A stretch of 64,000 nt of DNA from Agrostemma githago (GCA_958450325.1 OY288242.1:1488001-1552000); one strand, 5' to 3'. Positions 1 through 12,601 are shown, counted from the first letter of the stretch. A program made the numbers and translations. The notes: a model not told the origin generated them from the sequence alone.

Positions 1-238
1 GTCTTACATTCTGATTGCATTCTAATTTAACTTTTTGTCCCTCAGTAGTTTCTGTTCCTGCTCTATTCTTTGTAGTTGTAGCTTGTTTGAGTGAAAATCT
101 ATCACATATTAGATGCCATGTATAAGTTGTTTTTGCTCAATGTTAATTGAACATGTATTCACGTGGGTGTGGGCAGTGTGTTATTCAAGATTTAATCTAT
201 TCATCTATTGTGAGCTTGATTGATCTTGTTAACTATAG

Positions 239-1786
239 GGACAAGGAATGATTAGTTTCATACATATAGCAAAACATGTCACTGCTGCTGAACTTGGTGG
301 GTATGGAGAAGTGATTCTTGATGCTTGCCGGCAGAATATTGTTTCTAGTGACGAATTATGGCCTCTTGCTGTTGAGATGTCGGTGCTTTTAGTGACAAGT
401 TTACAGAGACATGACCCTCGAAGCCCATGGTATGTTTCTCTTCATCTGCAAACTATAGTATTCTCAACATTATGCAAGTGGATACTTAGACCAACATGTA
501 AAATGGCACTGGAAAATGTGCCATCTTTAGACGAAACAACCTTCACTAAAACCTCTAGCATTCCTTCTGGCATTCATATACACTTCAGAGAAAATTGGAA
601 AAGGGATTACAGGACAGTAAAGAAAAGTACGACACAAATAACGTAGTAAAGGACTAAAAGGAGTGAAGGGGAGGAGGTGTTGAAAGGAATGCAACATATA
701 AATAAGAATAATAAAGGATACAAGTGTTCTACCTTCTAATGTAGGTTACTAATAGGAAAAAGATCTACTTTAAAAAGGTAGGCCACAAAGGTCGGATTAC
801 TCGCAAATTATTGAAAGGTGATACTATTTGGAGAAAACGGATCAAAGGTGGGATTATTCCTGTAAAATACGGAGTATTTCTTATACTCAAGACCATGTAC
901 TTGCTATGTAGCTCTTGAACATATGTTTCCTCCTGGGAAGGTGATCTTTTATATCGTTCTCTATACATTCATGGCTGTGACCTTGGAACATTATGTACAG
1001 GTTCGAGAAATTTCTGAATGAGATGCTAGGTCACTTGGAGCGTCAACCTAAGAACAAAGATCGTCGTGTTGCATGGCTCAAGCTTGCTGAACCACTATTC
1101 GACTGTGTTGGTCTTGTCCTCTTAGCTCATTTCAGAGTTCTGTTCCCACTTTTCTTCAAGTGGATTCATGCTGATGATGATGAAACTCTTTTGTTGGTGA
1201 GGTTCCAGTGCCTGCTTTCCCTTTGTTGTGAATAATAACGCGGGTGTTGATGGTGTGTTCTTAAGGATTCTATGTGATGCTTTTCTTGGTGTAGGCTCTC
1301 GAAAGGATCCTTCAAGTTGTTAAATTAACATGGATTCGGAGAAGTCCTTACACTGCAAGGTGAGGTGTTTTTATTACTCTCTCCATGTCATCAAAAGCCT
1401 CAGTCGTATGAGCTCATAAAGATTTGTGCTTGATGCAGGTTAGTGGATGAACTAGCCATTATATACAAGGAGGCTGCTACGAGGATAGCTCGGGACGAAA
1501 TCAGGAAACTTATACATCAAATAGCAATCTTACTTCAACAGTAAGGGCTATGGCTTTGTTTTCGATATTGAGCATCTGCGTTGGTCGAGTTGTTTATTCT
1601 TGTATAATAGACGTTATTTGTAACCCGTCTTTTTTTCCTTTAATGGTACTGTAAAGGTGCAAAGGAGTGCAGTTTGAAGCAACTTGGAAAAAGTACAAGG
1701 AAGATCCTAATTTGGAAACTCTTGCTAAATCGCTTTCTGAACAAGCTGCTATGGTAAGCACTTGGCTCTTCAACTTTCTCAAGTAG
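239..1786 (+). CDS. ARM/HEAT-like protein, 3' part of gene (possibly TTI2-like)
   Basis: Five exons can be joined in frame: 239-429, 1001-1196, 1295-1359, 1439-1540 and 1657-1786, each bounded by AG and GT with matching phases. The product is rich in amphipathic helices and includes KFLNEMLGHLERQPKNKDRR, a leucine-rich stretch ending FFKWIHADDDETLLL, and VDELAIIYKEAATRIARDEI. The end CKGVQFEATWKKYKEDPNLE leads to a short tail and TAG at 1784-1786. An alternative donor directly after the AAM codons (GT at 1754) would send it to another exon. The helical repeat style resembles plant ARM-repeat proteins annotated as TELO2-interacting protein 2 homologues, which help assemble PIKK kinases. That name is a recollection of the family, not a proven match. 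The 5' exons lie left of the window; positions 1-238 look like intron. The gene converges on eL33. Confidence 0.7.
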
Positions 1787-3440
1787 CGTATTACGTGCTT
1801 ATATATTTGGTTGAAATGGACTGTTCTGACCCCAAAGTAGATATCAATATCTATGTTCCTCCGTTTCATGCTCTTTGATATCATGCAGTGTGTTTGAAAT
1901 GGAAATTTTAATCCTATAGAAAGGATAAATGGCAAAGATGTGGATGTATAATCGCTTTGTTTTATCTTCTTTATGATAGGGTGATTAATCAGGATGTGGA
2001 CGCATAGCATAGATCACTCTTCTTTACTCGTTATAGCCGTGCTTTAAAATGGGATGAGGGCAGGCAGGAGTGCATGACAGATTTGTCACTTAGGTGGTTC
2101 TGGATGATCTCCATGCTGGATACTCGTTGAAGATATGAATACTCATTTTGCCGAGATGGAGTTGTCTACTCTTCCTGAATGTGCGTTCAGAATGCAATGT
2201 CAGGAGAGTTGTTGAGTTGGTCAGCTGTGAGGTTTGCACACAGCATGCGATGCGTTGGGTGTTGACTGTTGAGTGCTAATTCACTCATGGAATTAGCGTG
2301 TATCTTGCGCAGTCTGATCTCGGTAAGATCTTAGCACAAAAGATTGTTGGATTATTTCACTGTGGAACACATTGAAAAAGGAGGAAAACTGTAATTTTTG
2401 TTTTGAGATCATGAAAGCCGACAACACTTAATATTAATCACCATTGTTAAGCTAGCCTGCATGAACATCTGCATCATACAATGGAGCAACTCATATTTTG
2501 ACACCCTTTCTTATTCCCCTCTCGTTCGTGACATGGAGGGTAATCTAGAGCTGCACTTTTAATGTATCTAAACTCTATGACCTCTGATAGTCTGATTGCC
2601 ATTCATCTACTGTGAATCATGAACAATAAAACCATCTTTCGCAATGACTTTGCATGGTTTATGTGGTCTCCAATTCATTCATTGTTTATACCGCAGCAGC
2701 TTATTGTTTTCAACTTAGTTTGTTGTAGAAGTTCGATTTCCCATATTTTAACTTATTCGCAAAGATGCAAATGCAAGTAGAGACCCATCCTCATGGTTTC
2801 AAAGACAATCGGAGATATAAAATGCAGAGACCAGAATACCTGGTAATCAACAGTTACCATATGCCAGAGGTCGCAGATTATATGAAAATGGAATTCGATT
2901 CCATACACGGCCAGTATACTGTGAAGTTTTTGATCAGATGAAGACTTGAATTTGGAATCTGGCTGTAGTGGGATCGAACAAAAAGTATTGTATCGTCTAG
3001 CATAACTGTCAAAACTTTGCCAACTAGATACCCAATCAAACTTTCATCATATCCTTGACAAGGGAAAGGAGTCGAGGTACAAATTTTCTCATACTACAAA
3101 CTACGAAATTAAAGTAAAAATCAATCTAGATAGACTAGTCAAGGAAGCTCATCCGATGCTTGCTTGCTTTTCCATCATCCTTCACTCGCACCTGAAAGTC
3201 AAGTTTGACTCGGTAAGTTACACAGTTTATAGTACACCAATACCCTAATACGCAATTGAAGAAAGCGATAAACAAGCAAATTGCAAACAAAATATCATTC
3301 GAACTTGAAAAATGCAACATAATATGAGCAAAGAGAACACTTGACTGCAAATTAGAAATTTGATTGCAGATACACAGAAAACTTCCAACATGAAACATAA
3401 AGAAAGCAGTAGCTCTAAAACCTGGGTTTGCAATTAGAAC
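1787..3440. other. 3' flank between convergent genes, no gene seen
   Basis: This is the intergenic stretch between the ARM-like gene and eL33. AATAAA-like signals occur around 2626-2632 and could end the upstream transcript. Open frames near 3135-3433 (minus strand) are short and have no family signature. Nothing else is supported. Confidence 0.4.
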
Positions 3441-3451
3441 TAGTCAACAAA

Positions 3452-3453
<2 letters not shown>

Positions 3454-3487
<34 letters not shown>
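3454..3487. repeat. (TA)n microsatellite
   Basis: An uninterrupted run of about 17 TA units between the eL33 3' flank and the hAT-type element. Confidence 0.95.
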
Positions 3488-3489
<2 letters not shown>

Positions 3490-3558
3490 AGTTCCAAGGG
3501 ATCGCTCAGATGAGAGTAATTAACGTGGCCCCTTCAGGTGAATAATCAAGCCCTTAAG

Positions 3559-4273
3559 TAGGGATGGCAACGGGGCGGGTATGGGCCGGGTCCGGCCGGA
3601 CCCGGACCCGGACCCGTGTTTCACAAGTTGGACCCGGACCCGACCCGGACCCGTAAGGGTCCAAAATTTTAAGACCCTTACCCGGACCCATCGGGTCCGG
3701 GTAGGGTCCGGGTCCTTCACGGGTCCGGACCCGATTGTACATTTTTTTAATATATACTCTTCCGTCTCGTTTATTTGTTCGCCTTTGATTAAAATATTAT
3801 TCACAATAAATATAAATGCAAATAAATGAATAAAACGGAAGTTGTGTATGACTTAACTGACTTTAAATCAGACACTAAAAACGCCTGACGTACTGATAAA
3901 GGAGGTGAAATTCGGTATTTACTGAGTTTCGGTACACATATTAGAATAACTGGCGGTTAATTTCTAATTTCTATTGCTAATGTAAGGTCTCCGTCTCCCA
4001 TTGTGGTTTGTATTAGTTTCATTTGCAATACTACACATTGAATTACCGCATCCGCTAAGTTCTTTTTTTCTTTTAAAAAAAAAATAATTTTAGCGGGTCC
4101 AAGGGTCGGGTCCGGGTCCAATATATAGGACCCGGACCCGGACCCGGAAAATTATTGAAGGACCCATACCCGACCCGTACCCGCAGGGTCTAAAAAAAAG
4201 AGGACCCGTACCCGACCCATTAGGGTAAGACCCGGCGGGTCCGGGTAGGGTCCCGGACCCATTGCCATCCCTA
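3559..4273. mobile_element. Non-autonomous hAT-type element, 715 bp
   Basis: The ends are inverted repeats TAGGGATGGCAAC and (reverse complement of the right end) TAGGGATGGCAAT. The element is flanked on both sides by the same 8 bp, CCCTTAAG (3551-3558 and 4274-4281). TAGGG ends with an 8-bp target duplication are the hAT signature. Both subterminal zones (3580-3735 and 4090-4260) are dense arrays of GGGTCC/GGACCC, the kind of motif array hAT transposases bind. No transposase is encoded; the open frames here are translations of the array. A short Stowaway-like MITE (about 3757-3843, ends ACTCTTCCGT and ACGGAAGT) is nested in the middle. Confidence 0.9.
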
Positions 4274-4479
4274 CCCTTAAGTAATGCATTACCCCATATG
4301 GAGGTAATAGTTCATCACCCACCTCCACTTTACACATTTACTACCACCACTAACCACAAATCACCACCATTTACTTCTCATTGCAAGCTCCCTATCACTC
4401 CCCTAATAATTACCCCATTCCAATCAAGGGCTAAACAAACATAGATTTGGGAATAAATAGAAACAAGAAGACTCTAACC

Positions 4480-5622
4480 TTAGATGTTACTCGGGTACAT
4501 GAAGACTCTAACCTTGTCACCCTGCACCACAACCAACAAACAAATCAATATCCCTGACATACCGTCCTTGAAAAAAACAAAGCCACAAATAAGAGAATGG
4601 TAGCAGAAGGCATTAACAGCATAATTACCATAGATTTTGGAGGAAGGTTTGACGTGAACTTAGCACGGACAACGCCACTGTTACCGTGAGGCCTACAGAC
4701 CTTTCCCCATATACAACGGTAGTAAGAGTCGTTCTTCTTGGTCTTAGCCTTGTAAATGTAAGCCATCTTCTTTCCCAAGTACCATGCAACTTCTTCCTGA
4801 GTGTTTACTCCCTCAATCTGGATCAAGGATGTGTTCGGGTATTGGTTTGATTTCGACCTATTATCATCACGAATCACCACCATCATAACCCCACAACCTT
4901 AATCTTATCGTCAACTCAAAAACTATGACAGATATACTCCGTAACTACTATCCTCAGTCTTTACCAAATGATTAATGTTCGTAAATGACTGCTGCAAACA
5001 TCCTATTGGGTTCTTTACACAATCTCAATTTTCCCTCAAATCTAACTTGAAATGTATAATTAGCACATTCAAACCGGGTATGATCATTCATTTCTCAAAA
5101 AAAAAAATACGAACTCACATGCGCACTAAGCTCAGCTTTCGATATTTCAAAACAAAACTAGAAAACAGCAAACGAATTCAGCCATATCAAAAAAGTGGAT
5201 CAAACACCTAAAGCTGTAGTTCTTCATATTGCATTATCACTAAATAATATCATATACATCAATCCAGTTACAAAAGCAAGCTAATTTTTTTAGGAAAAAA
5301 AAAAATCAATCAACTATTACAATCGTTGTAAAATTAGGTTAAATTCAATTTTAGAGAACAGCAATTAACCCTAATCCGCTACAATTTACATGATCTAAGC
5401 TAAAAAGACATAACCCAGATGACAGAAAGAATAGAAATCAAAAGTAAGTGGCAGTATACCTCTTGTAGCCGAGGATTGAGCCTCTGACATAAAGCCTGCA
5501 AAAAAACAGAAAACACATGAACAAATGTATAAATGAATCGTCAAATTCTGAAGACGATTGAGAGGAGGAGGAAGTAGGCGAGATGAATACCTGACGCGTT
5601 CACCTTGACGACCCTTCACCAT
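4480..5622 (-). CDS. RPL35A: 60S ribosomal protein eL33 (L35a)
   Basis: A structural protein of the large cytosolic ribosomal subunit. Four exons on the minus strand are 5591-5622, 5460-5495, 4629-4857 and 4480-4521, with phases that match and GT-AG borders. They give 112 residues, the usual family length. The protein starts MVKGRQGERVRLYVRGSILG, continues SKSNQYPNTSLIQIEGVNTQ, carries the family-diagnostic KKMAYIYKAKTKKN, CIWGKV and RPHGNSGVVRAKF blocks, and ends VRVFMYPSNI. The last exon is only 42 nt and easy to miss. A 15-base copy of coding sequence from this exon lies directly after the stop codon. Upstream, a telo-box and site II motifs suit a ribosomal protein promoter. Cys replaces the commoner Thr before RPHGN, which is a mild change. 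Confidence 0.96.
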
Positions 5623-5684
5623 TGTTGCGCTGCTACTTTGGCTGAGAAAGTGGGGGCGATTTAGTAGAGCAGAGGCGAATACAG

Positions 5685-5785
5685 AAACCCTAGCTTCCGC
5701 GTGAAAAATGTGAATTTATACTTCACCTTTATTTGGGGGTTTTGAATTTGGGATTCTAATGTTTAGGGTTATGTTTGGGCTGGCC
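5685..5785 (-). promoter_or_regulatory. Ribosomal-protein promoter: telo-box and site II motifs
   Basis: AAACCCTA at 5685-5692 lies 63 bp upstream of the eL33 start codon. A TTTAGGGTT stretch occurs near 5762, followed by adjacent TGGGCT and GGCCCG motifs at about 5776-5786. Telo-boxes paired with site II (TGGGCY) elements are a known signature of plant translation and proliferation genes. Their role here is inferred from motif and position. Confidence 0.65.
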
Positions 5786-5789
5786 CGTC

Positions 5790-8240
5790 TCAATTTAGCC
5801 TCGATTGCTTGTTAGCCCAAGCAAATACTCCTTTCGTTTTACTGGTTAATCATCTACGAGTACTTATTAAGTGATTAATTTTTATAGAATAATCCAAATT
5901 GTTTTTTCAAAATTATGTTGAAAAATAAATCAATTAATGTTTTGGATCGGTTTGAAAACTATTTAACAAAACACAAAATCTTGGGAGAGACTGTCTCTCC
6001 CATGAGACTTTCTCTTAACAAACTAAGGTCTACGTAGGGTCGGATTCAAGGTTGCTGGGACATGAAGTAAACTCGTCATTTGCAATCATGGGTCTGTCTA
6101 TAAATTGCAGAAATGGTAAAAAAAAAAATTATTCACAAACTCTTCACTGACAGTGGTTTGTTTCTGCTCAGTTACTCACTATTAGAGGTCGATAAGGATT
6201 AAGGACATCAATCATTCAAGTGGGGAAGAATGCCACGATCTGTGTCATCCTAACTCACGAAGCAACGCTCCAACGTTGCTCGCCCAAGATCAAACGTGCT
6301 CCTAGAAGGCAAAACAAGGCTTGTCCCAGCTCAAGATAACTCTAGCCAGGTAAGCCGGCTCAACGAGAGTCCATATAGCTCATGTTAGCTCAAGAATAGT
6401 CGTGACTAGCTCAAGTCATGTTAACTCTAGCCATGTAAACTTTTATCTTATACTTCCTCCGTTCATAATCTTCTACCCTATGTATTTTAATGAAACAATG
6501 CAAAATAGAGTGAACAGAGGCTTTATCTTATTAATAAAATCTAGTATTTAAACATCTATTTTGTCCAACCCTATTTTGCACCTCCATTCAAAGAGACGAA
6601 CCATATTCAAAGTATATGCGGGTTTTAGCTGACTTAATCCTCCACGATTCAGAAACAATAGTGTCGTGTTCTCGTGTACTGGGTGACACACATCCAAATC
6701 CATACTAAGAGGAGTAAGGGCGTTAAATTGGACTCGTCGAGTCGGGCCCATGCCCAGGCACAATCTTTTTCCATTTCTTGCGTCGTGGCTTGACCCTGGG
6801 CCCGTAGGGTGGGGTATGTGTCGGTCCAAATCCCACTCCATGTGTCGTGTCGCCGACCCAAATTGCCTTCTCTATAGTAAGTGTCAACTTTTGCGTCATA
6901 CTCCATATCAGGTATTAAGCGACAATTTAACCTTATAATTGTAAATTGATGATGATGATGATGATTATAAATAAACTAATCACGTTATAAGTAAGACTTA
7001 AATTAAATAATCGGTCGATTTGAGAAAGTGAATTTGAGAGTTTGATTAGAACATTGAATAAGATTAGAGAGATGAGAACGCGACGTAAAATTTAAATTAA
7101 ATAAAATACAGAGCAAGTATTTATAGAAAGAGGGTCGGGTTATTATTATTATTATTTTTTTAAAAAAACGGATTGTTTGCACAATTGGACCAATGGCTTT
7201 CAAGTCTCAACGCAAGGGGTGTCCCAATCGAGCTGGTCTGAACATTGAGCGAAGTCGGGTTCAAGACTGGACCAGGCTGAGAACTGAGAAGAAATGAACC
7301 GAGATCATGATCAAGACTGAGCATGAGCAGGGGCTGGGCCAGGAAACCGGGCTGGACGGTCTGTAAAAATCGAAGATTACTGATTTACTGTGAATGAAAT
7401 GCTAGGGTTTTACCGTAGTTTTAGAAAAAAAAAACCCGAAAAGATTAGGGATATAAATAAGAGTAAAAAGTTAGGCGAGCAGTTTTTGTGGTCCATTCAG
7501 GGTTGAATTCACAGGACCTACTTCAATCAACTTACACTAATTCTTCCCTTTCAAGGTAAATTATGTTTATCCGCAGTTACTCTTCAGTCTTCAGTCTTCA
7601 TCGTTTCAAATTGATCATCTCATTTCGCCTTTATACATGTGTTGTTAAGTTTGCGATGTACAGTAAAGACGTAAACGCAGTTTCAGGATTTCAGAATTGA
7701 GACTGTCACTGATAATAGGATTAAATTGTGTTAAGCAGTCAGGTTTTGTGTAGGAGGACGTTTTAGTATATTAATATTAACGTGAAATCAACCCTTTAAT
7801 TAAACCCAGATCATGTAACACTAGCACTACTGCTACACTTCATTTCTTTTTCATTTTGATTGGTTGTGTGTGATTATGACCTGACGTGACCCGACGAGTC
7901 TAGATAAGGATGACTTAAGACCACAATTTAGGCCCCCAAAGCCGAGTTGACCCGACAAAGACCCAACTGGAAACTTGATTGCCCAATGTTGACCCGATCC
8001 AAAATGATCCAAAGTGAGCGAATATGACCTCCTCTTTACACCATAAATCACCACCACTAACTACCCCTCACCTCCATTTTCTTCACATTTCAACCCCATT
8101 ACCCGTTAATGTATTAACCCATCCCAAGCAAGCCCTAAGGGTTAATGGTTTCAATGTCTAATGTCTAATGACACTACATATCCATTTTGGGCAACGTTTT
8201 GTTGTCTACTCTCTTCATTCCAATTTTATTTATTCTCTCT
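5790..8240. other. Intergenic region, repeat debris
   Basis: No gene is supported. Around 6460-6535 there is a partial Stowaway-like motif (TTCCTCCGTTCATAAT). At 6700-6850 and 7870-8030 there are GGGCCC/GACCCG-rich stretches that look like eroded hAT-type subterminal arrays. A (GAT)n run lies near 6950-6964. ATATAAATAA at 7451-7460, followed by a possible leader with donor GGTAAA at 7555 and acceptor CAG at 8250, might be the promoter and 5' UTR intron of the DUF674 gene at 8269. This is a guess. Confidence 0.35.
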
Positions 8241-8268
8241 TCATTGACAGAATCCATACCTAATCGCT

Positions 8269-9114
8269 ATGGGGGATAAACCGGAGATTAAATTCCGTCT
8301 GAAACTTCTGGTTGACAAAAATGCAAAAAGGGTAATGTTTGCCGAAGCTAGGAAAGACTTTGTGGATTTTCTGTTTCACATAATGTCACTGCCGGTTGGA
8401 GCCATTGTGAAACTCATTGGACTTAAAGGCATGAACGGAAGCCTTGGTGACCTCTACAGAAGCATCCAATTGTTGGATAACGAATACATGCAGGAAAACA
8501 TAACGAAAGACTTTGTGCTTAACCCAAAATCTAATGTAAGCGTTCCTTTGTTGCTGCTAAATGAAGCTCCAAAACCCGCCGCTATAACTAAACTGTATAG
8601 ATGTTCATCGAGCAATCATCCTCATATTGTAACTGATGAGTGGAATAAAAGGTGTACCAGCTGCACTTATGATTATAGAATGACTACAGAGGTGACCTAT
8701 CAAAGTAGTAGTGCGGCGAAGGCAGTACCATGTAGCATAGCTAATGGATATGTGAAGGGAGTGATGAGTTATATGGTGATGGATAATTTGGAGGTTAAAC
8801 CGTTGTCTACTATTTCTGCTATTACTTTGCTCAATAAGTCCCATGTCAGAGATCTCGGTACCCTGGTGGAGAAAGAGGTTCAGGTTGGTCTCATAGAGGT
8901 AATGCACCATCTCTTCTAACATATACTCTGCAGTAGTAATATTATTCGTTGCCCTTAGTGGTGGATGCGTTGGAGAAAAGTCATTGTGTTATTTGTTTGT
9001 TGGTAATGTTGATGTTGATTATCGCCTTATGCATTACAGGGAGTAGCTATTTTGAAGGCATCTTTGGAGACAAAGGCAGTGCTGAGTACCGTCTTCCTTG
9101 GTCAGACGATTTAG
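8269..9114 (+). CDS. DUF674 family protein, copy A
   Basis: Two exons, 8269-8898 and 9040-9114, make a 234-residue protein. The opening LKLLVDKNAKRVMFAEARKD and FVDFLFHIMSLPVGAIVKLI are the DUF674 N-terminal signature. The middle holds Cys112 and a CTSC pair at 129-132, a likely zinc-type knuckle. Then come SYMVMDNLEVKPLS and the phase-0 junction after VQVGLIE. Exon 2 encodes GVAILKASLETKAVLSTVFL and stop. DUF674 proteins are plant-specific, function unknown; many have two units in about 500 residues, whereas this has one. It is the first gene of the cluster. Its 3' flank (about 8930-9484) recurs, diverged, at 16193-16652. Confidence 0.88.
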
Positions 9115-9484
9115 TGTGTTTATTGCGGCGTTGGATATCAGCTACTAATAATTAATGGGTACAAAGCTAGTTTGATTATGCAGGGTTGTTTTAGTATCCT
9201 GGTTCTTGATAACTATTAGGGTCATCTTCGGTCTATTGTTTTGTTGTAGTGCTGCAGTCCAAACTCTAGCCTCTTTGTTGTCCCATGTTAAGTATGAATG
9301 ATGTTTGCCTAGTACCAGTACTACTCAGTACTCATTACCTACATTTGTTTTCTCATTACAGCTTATTGCTAAACCAGTGCTTATATATGAACTGAGGCTT
9401 ATGAACTGCAAATAAATGTAGTCAGTCATGTACTCATGTACAATGATCTTTGTGGTCGCGGTATACATGCAACTAGCTAAGACC

Positions 9485-9880
9485 AGGGGTGAGCAAAACC
9501 GGGTATACAAACTTTATATTTTGGAATGGAACTAACCTGGTTTAAATCGGGTACCTGATTTTTTCATATTGTAAACCGAAACTGAACCGATTTTATAACC
9601 TTGGTTTTTTATACTTTGGGAAGTACTTGTCTTCACTTTGTGATGCACTTCTCATCATACACTTTCATTTAGAGCAGCTAATTCTCTTCAAAACAATACT
9701 CTCTCTGTCCGGTTTTTTTTTTGTTTTTATATTTATTACAAATAAATGAACGAGACGAAAAAAGTATATATATTAGAGCACTTCTCTCTACAAATTTGAT
9801 TGTCGTTGGAGCACTTATAGCTTCTCTTCACCACTTCATGGTGCACTTCTAAGCACATCTCTTCGTTATTAAAACATGAT
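9485..9880. mobile_element. Fragment of hAT-like element at DUF674 copy A 3' flank
   Basis: The flank of copy A matches the duplicated flank at 16193-16652 up to the word ACTAAGACCA. The match then breaks exactly where GGGGTGAGCAAAACCGGGT begins (9485). That word is a common left end of plant hAT-type elements. The right end is not recognisable, so the element is probably truncated by the retrotransposon that follows. Confidence 0.45.
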
Positions 9881-9887
9881 GGAGTAA

Positions 9888-12601
9888 TATCTTATTCATG
9901 TCATTGAGAGGGATATATATATTACATCAGCAATGATAAGGGAGTTTACATATGGGTCAAAAGTCCAATGGACATTCACCTAATATGATTCCATAACACT
10001 CCCCCTTGAATGTACATTACGGAATAATATGTCTTATAAAAACCTCACTCGAAAAAAAACTCCGTGGGAAAAAAAACTAGTGTAAAATAGAGCACATTAT
10101 TCCTCAAACACGCATATGATGCTGCCTCATCAAAACATTTCCATGGAAAACCCAGTGGGACAAAACCATAGATAAGGAAAAAGAGTACAGCGCGTGCATA
10201 CTCCCCCTGATAGTTACATCACTCGGAAAATAACAATATTATCCATGATGTGACGATGAATCTCGATCTTTGAAATAATAATCATCATACTTGATAAACT
10301 CCATAGATGTCTTCGATAATTAGAAATTTATCATTGATCTTCAAATAGTTATACGGATAATATGAAGATAGTCTTTGATTGTTGCGTCTTCATCCAAATA
10401 TCACTTCAACATTTCAAAGTATAGTCAGATTATCAATAATTTGCACGAATATAATATGCGACTAAATTTACTATATGAAATGATGCAACGATGTGATAAG
10501 AAAACTAATATGAAATAATATACTTAGTTTCTATATATCAGCATGATGACTCGATATGCAAACTGTATTGTATACTTTTCAATATCATCAATAAATTTGA
10601 TGAATTTCAGGATTATGAGCTCATTGATTCTAATAAATATGTCGACGGTCGTACGGATTTATAAAATCCTTATTCAATAGGCCACTTGATATTGCGCACA
10701 AATGTGTAGTCATTTCATATCGATGTAATTTCGTAGAATCGTCATTCTACTAATATATTACTGTACACGATAAATAACGCGTAATTTTATATGATAAAAC
10801 TTCTTTTGTTTTACCAACTTGTCATTCACTTTCTCCCCTTAAGGTGGTAAAAAAAATCAAGATAGATTGCAATCATTTACTTAACCACCTTAAAATGCGT
10901 TTATCATATCATATGCAAATAAGATTTCATTGATGGGTATTTTTGCAAGATTATGATATATTTTGGGGAGTACGTGATTCATAAAATAATTGACTTTTAA
11001 TGGTTGATTCTAAATGCCAAATTTAAGAGATCAATTTATTCACATGATAACGATCAAATTGTGAATTCTAATAATACAAATTACTCGTATTTGATATGTG
11101 GTCTCCAAGCCACTTAAAACAATATCGATCAATTCGTAGAATTGAACTTAGAATATGTTTATTCAACCTCGAGTAATGTGCAATTGGATCTCTAAATATC
11201 ATCATTCATAGTCAATTTTAATTCATAATTCTTAAACCCATACTTTTAAGCACTTGTTGATCACATATGCTTAATCAGTTCATGTCAAATGTTGATATTT
11301 GTTCGCAATTAGTTGCAATAATGTATATGCAAAGTTAGTTGATCTCAATATGTATAATTAGCAATTACATGCCAAACTATTGAATGCTAAACTTACTCAA
11401 TATGACACAAACTTTATATTCATCTCGCAAAATGGAACACTTCTAGTGTCTCATGTAAATTTGCAAGATTTGTCATATATTAATATCCTTTTGAGAAATA
11501 TAACAATATATTCTGTTTGAGTAATTACTCAAATGATGAATATTTAAGAGTTATGAAGTAAGATATTTTAGACTTCCACATCGAGTAAAGAATTGGAGAA
11601 TAATTATGAGTAAGATTACTCCATAAATAAATTATCTCACATTAAACTCTTGGGAGACTTGACTGAACTTATACCGATCAAAGATCGTAAATTTACAGAA
11701 ATTATCTCCCATTATACCGATAAAATACCGTCTCACATTAATGTGGTATGAGACTTACTCACATTGTAATGACAAAAAAATTTGATATGAGATTGTCTCG
11801 CATTAAAATGATAGAAGACAATCTCACATTAAATCATCGCTAAACAACTTACAATGAAATGCAAGTTATGCGTAATAAATATAATTTAAAAAAATGAACA
11901 TGATTATGAAATTTTTTAACATTCTAAATTGCTAATAGTAAGTATATCATATCATTACGTATTTGTAATACCCGGAATGATCATTTCTATTTCATACAAT
12001 ATACGGAGTATGAAGCAAAATAGAAAGATTGTTAACATAATTTTGGATTGTTAACATAATTACAAAATATTACTACCATAACTACATTGTTATAACAAGT
12101 AAGAGAATATACTATTATAGAAATTAAATATTTATGATATCAAAATCCATGACGTTAGAAAATATGCATTTTGATAATCATCCAATTTACCATCTAAATC
12201 ATATTGTTGGAATAATATATTGTTTACAAAATATAAAGAATCATATTTACAATCTTGCTTTGATAGATGCAAGGATTGAAAAAAATAACGAACTCTTTGC
12301 TTGAGAGATGCAAGGATTGAGAGAAAAAGAAAATAATGAACTCCTTGTTTAAAAGATACAAGGATTGAGAAAATGAACTCCCCTCAATTGTTCTGCTCAG
12401 TAATTAGAGTCTCGTGCTGATAACGTGTTATAAAACGAGAGAGAAAGGAAAAGTAAAGAGAAAATAGAGCGAGAAAATATGTGAGAGAGCTATCTTATTC
12501 ATGTCATTGAGATTGATATATATAGTCCATCAACAATGATAAAGGAGTTTACATATGGGTCAAAAACTCAATGAATATTCACCTAATATGGTTTCATAAC
12601 A
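9888..12601 (-). mobile_element. Non-coding LTR retrotransposon (Copia-like ends)
   Basis: Two direct repeats match at high but imperfect identity: a truncated left copy (9888-9998) and a full right copy (12426-12601, TGTTAT...ATAACA). On the minus strand the right copy is the 5' LTR, followed by TTATCAGCACGAGAC, a plausible primer-binding zone. The left copy is the 3' LTR, preceded by the polypurine tract AAGGGGGAG (9999-10007 region). The strand next to the tract resembles the non-coding tail of plant Copia elements. The 2.4-kb interior has no open frame of note, so gag and pol are absent. It contains about three degenerate repeats near 12250-12375. The truncated LTR and LTR divergence say it is old. 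Confidence 0.8.

Noticed and set aside
3135..3398. Minus-strand frame ending VRVKDDGKASKHRMSFLD, first considered as the last eL33 exon because of VRV
   Set aside because: The true final exon (GDKVRVFMYPSNI) is found at 4480-4521 with correct phase and splice sites.
3520..4337. Long frames rich in Gly, Pro, Arg and Asp
   Set aside because: They are translations of the GGGTCC/GGACCC arrays of a hAT element.
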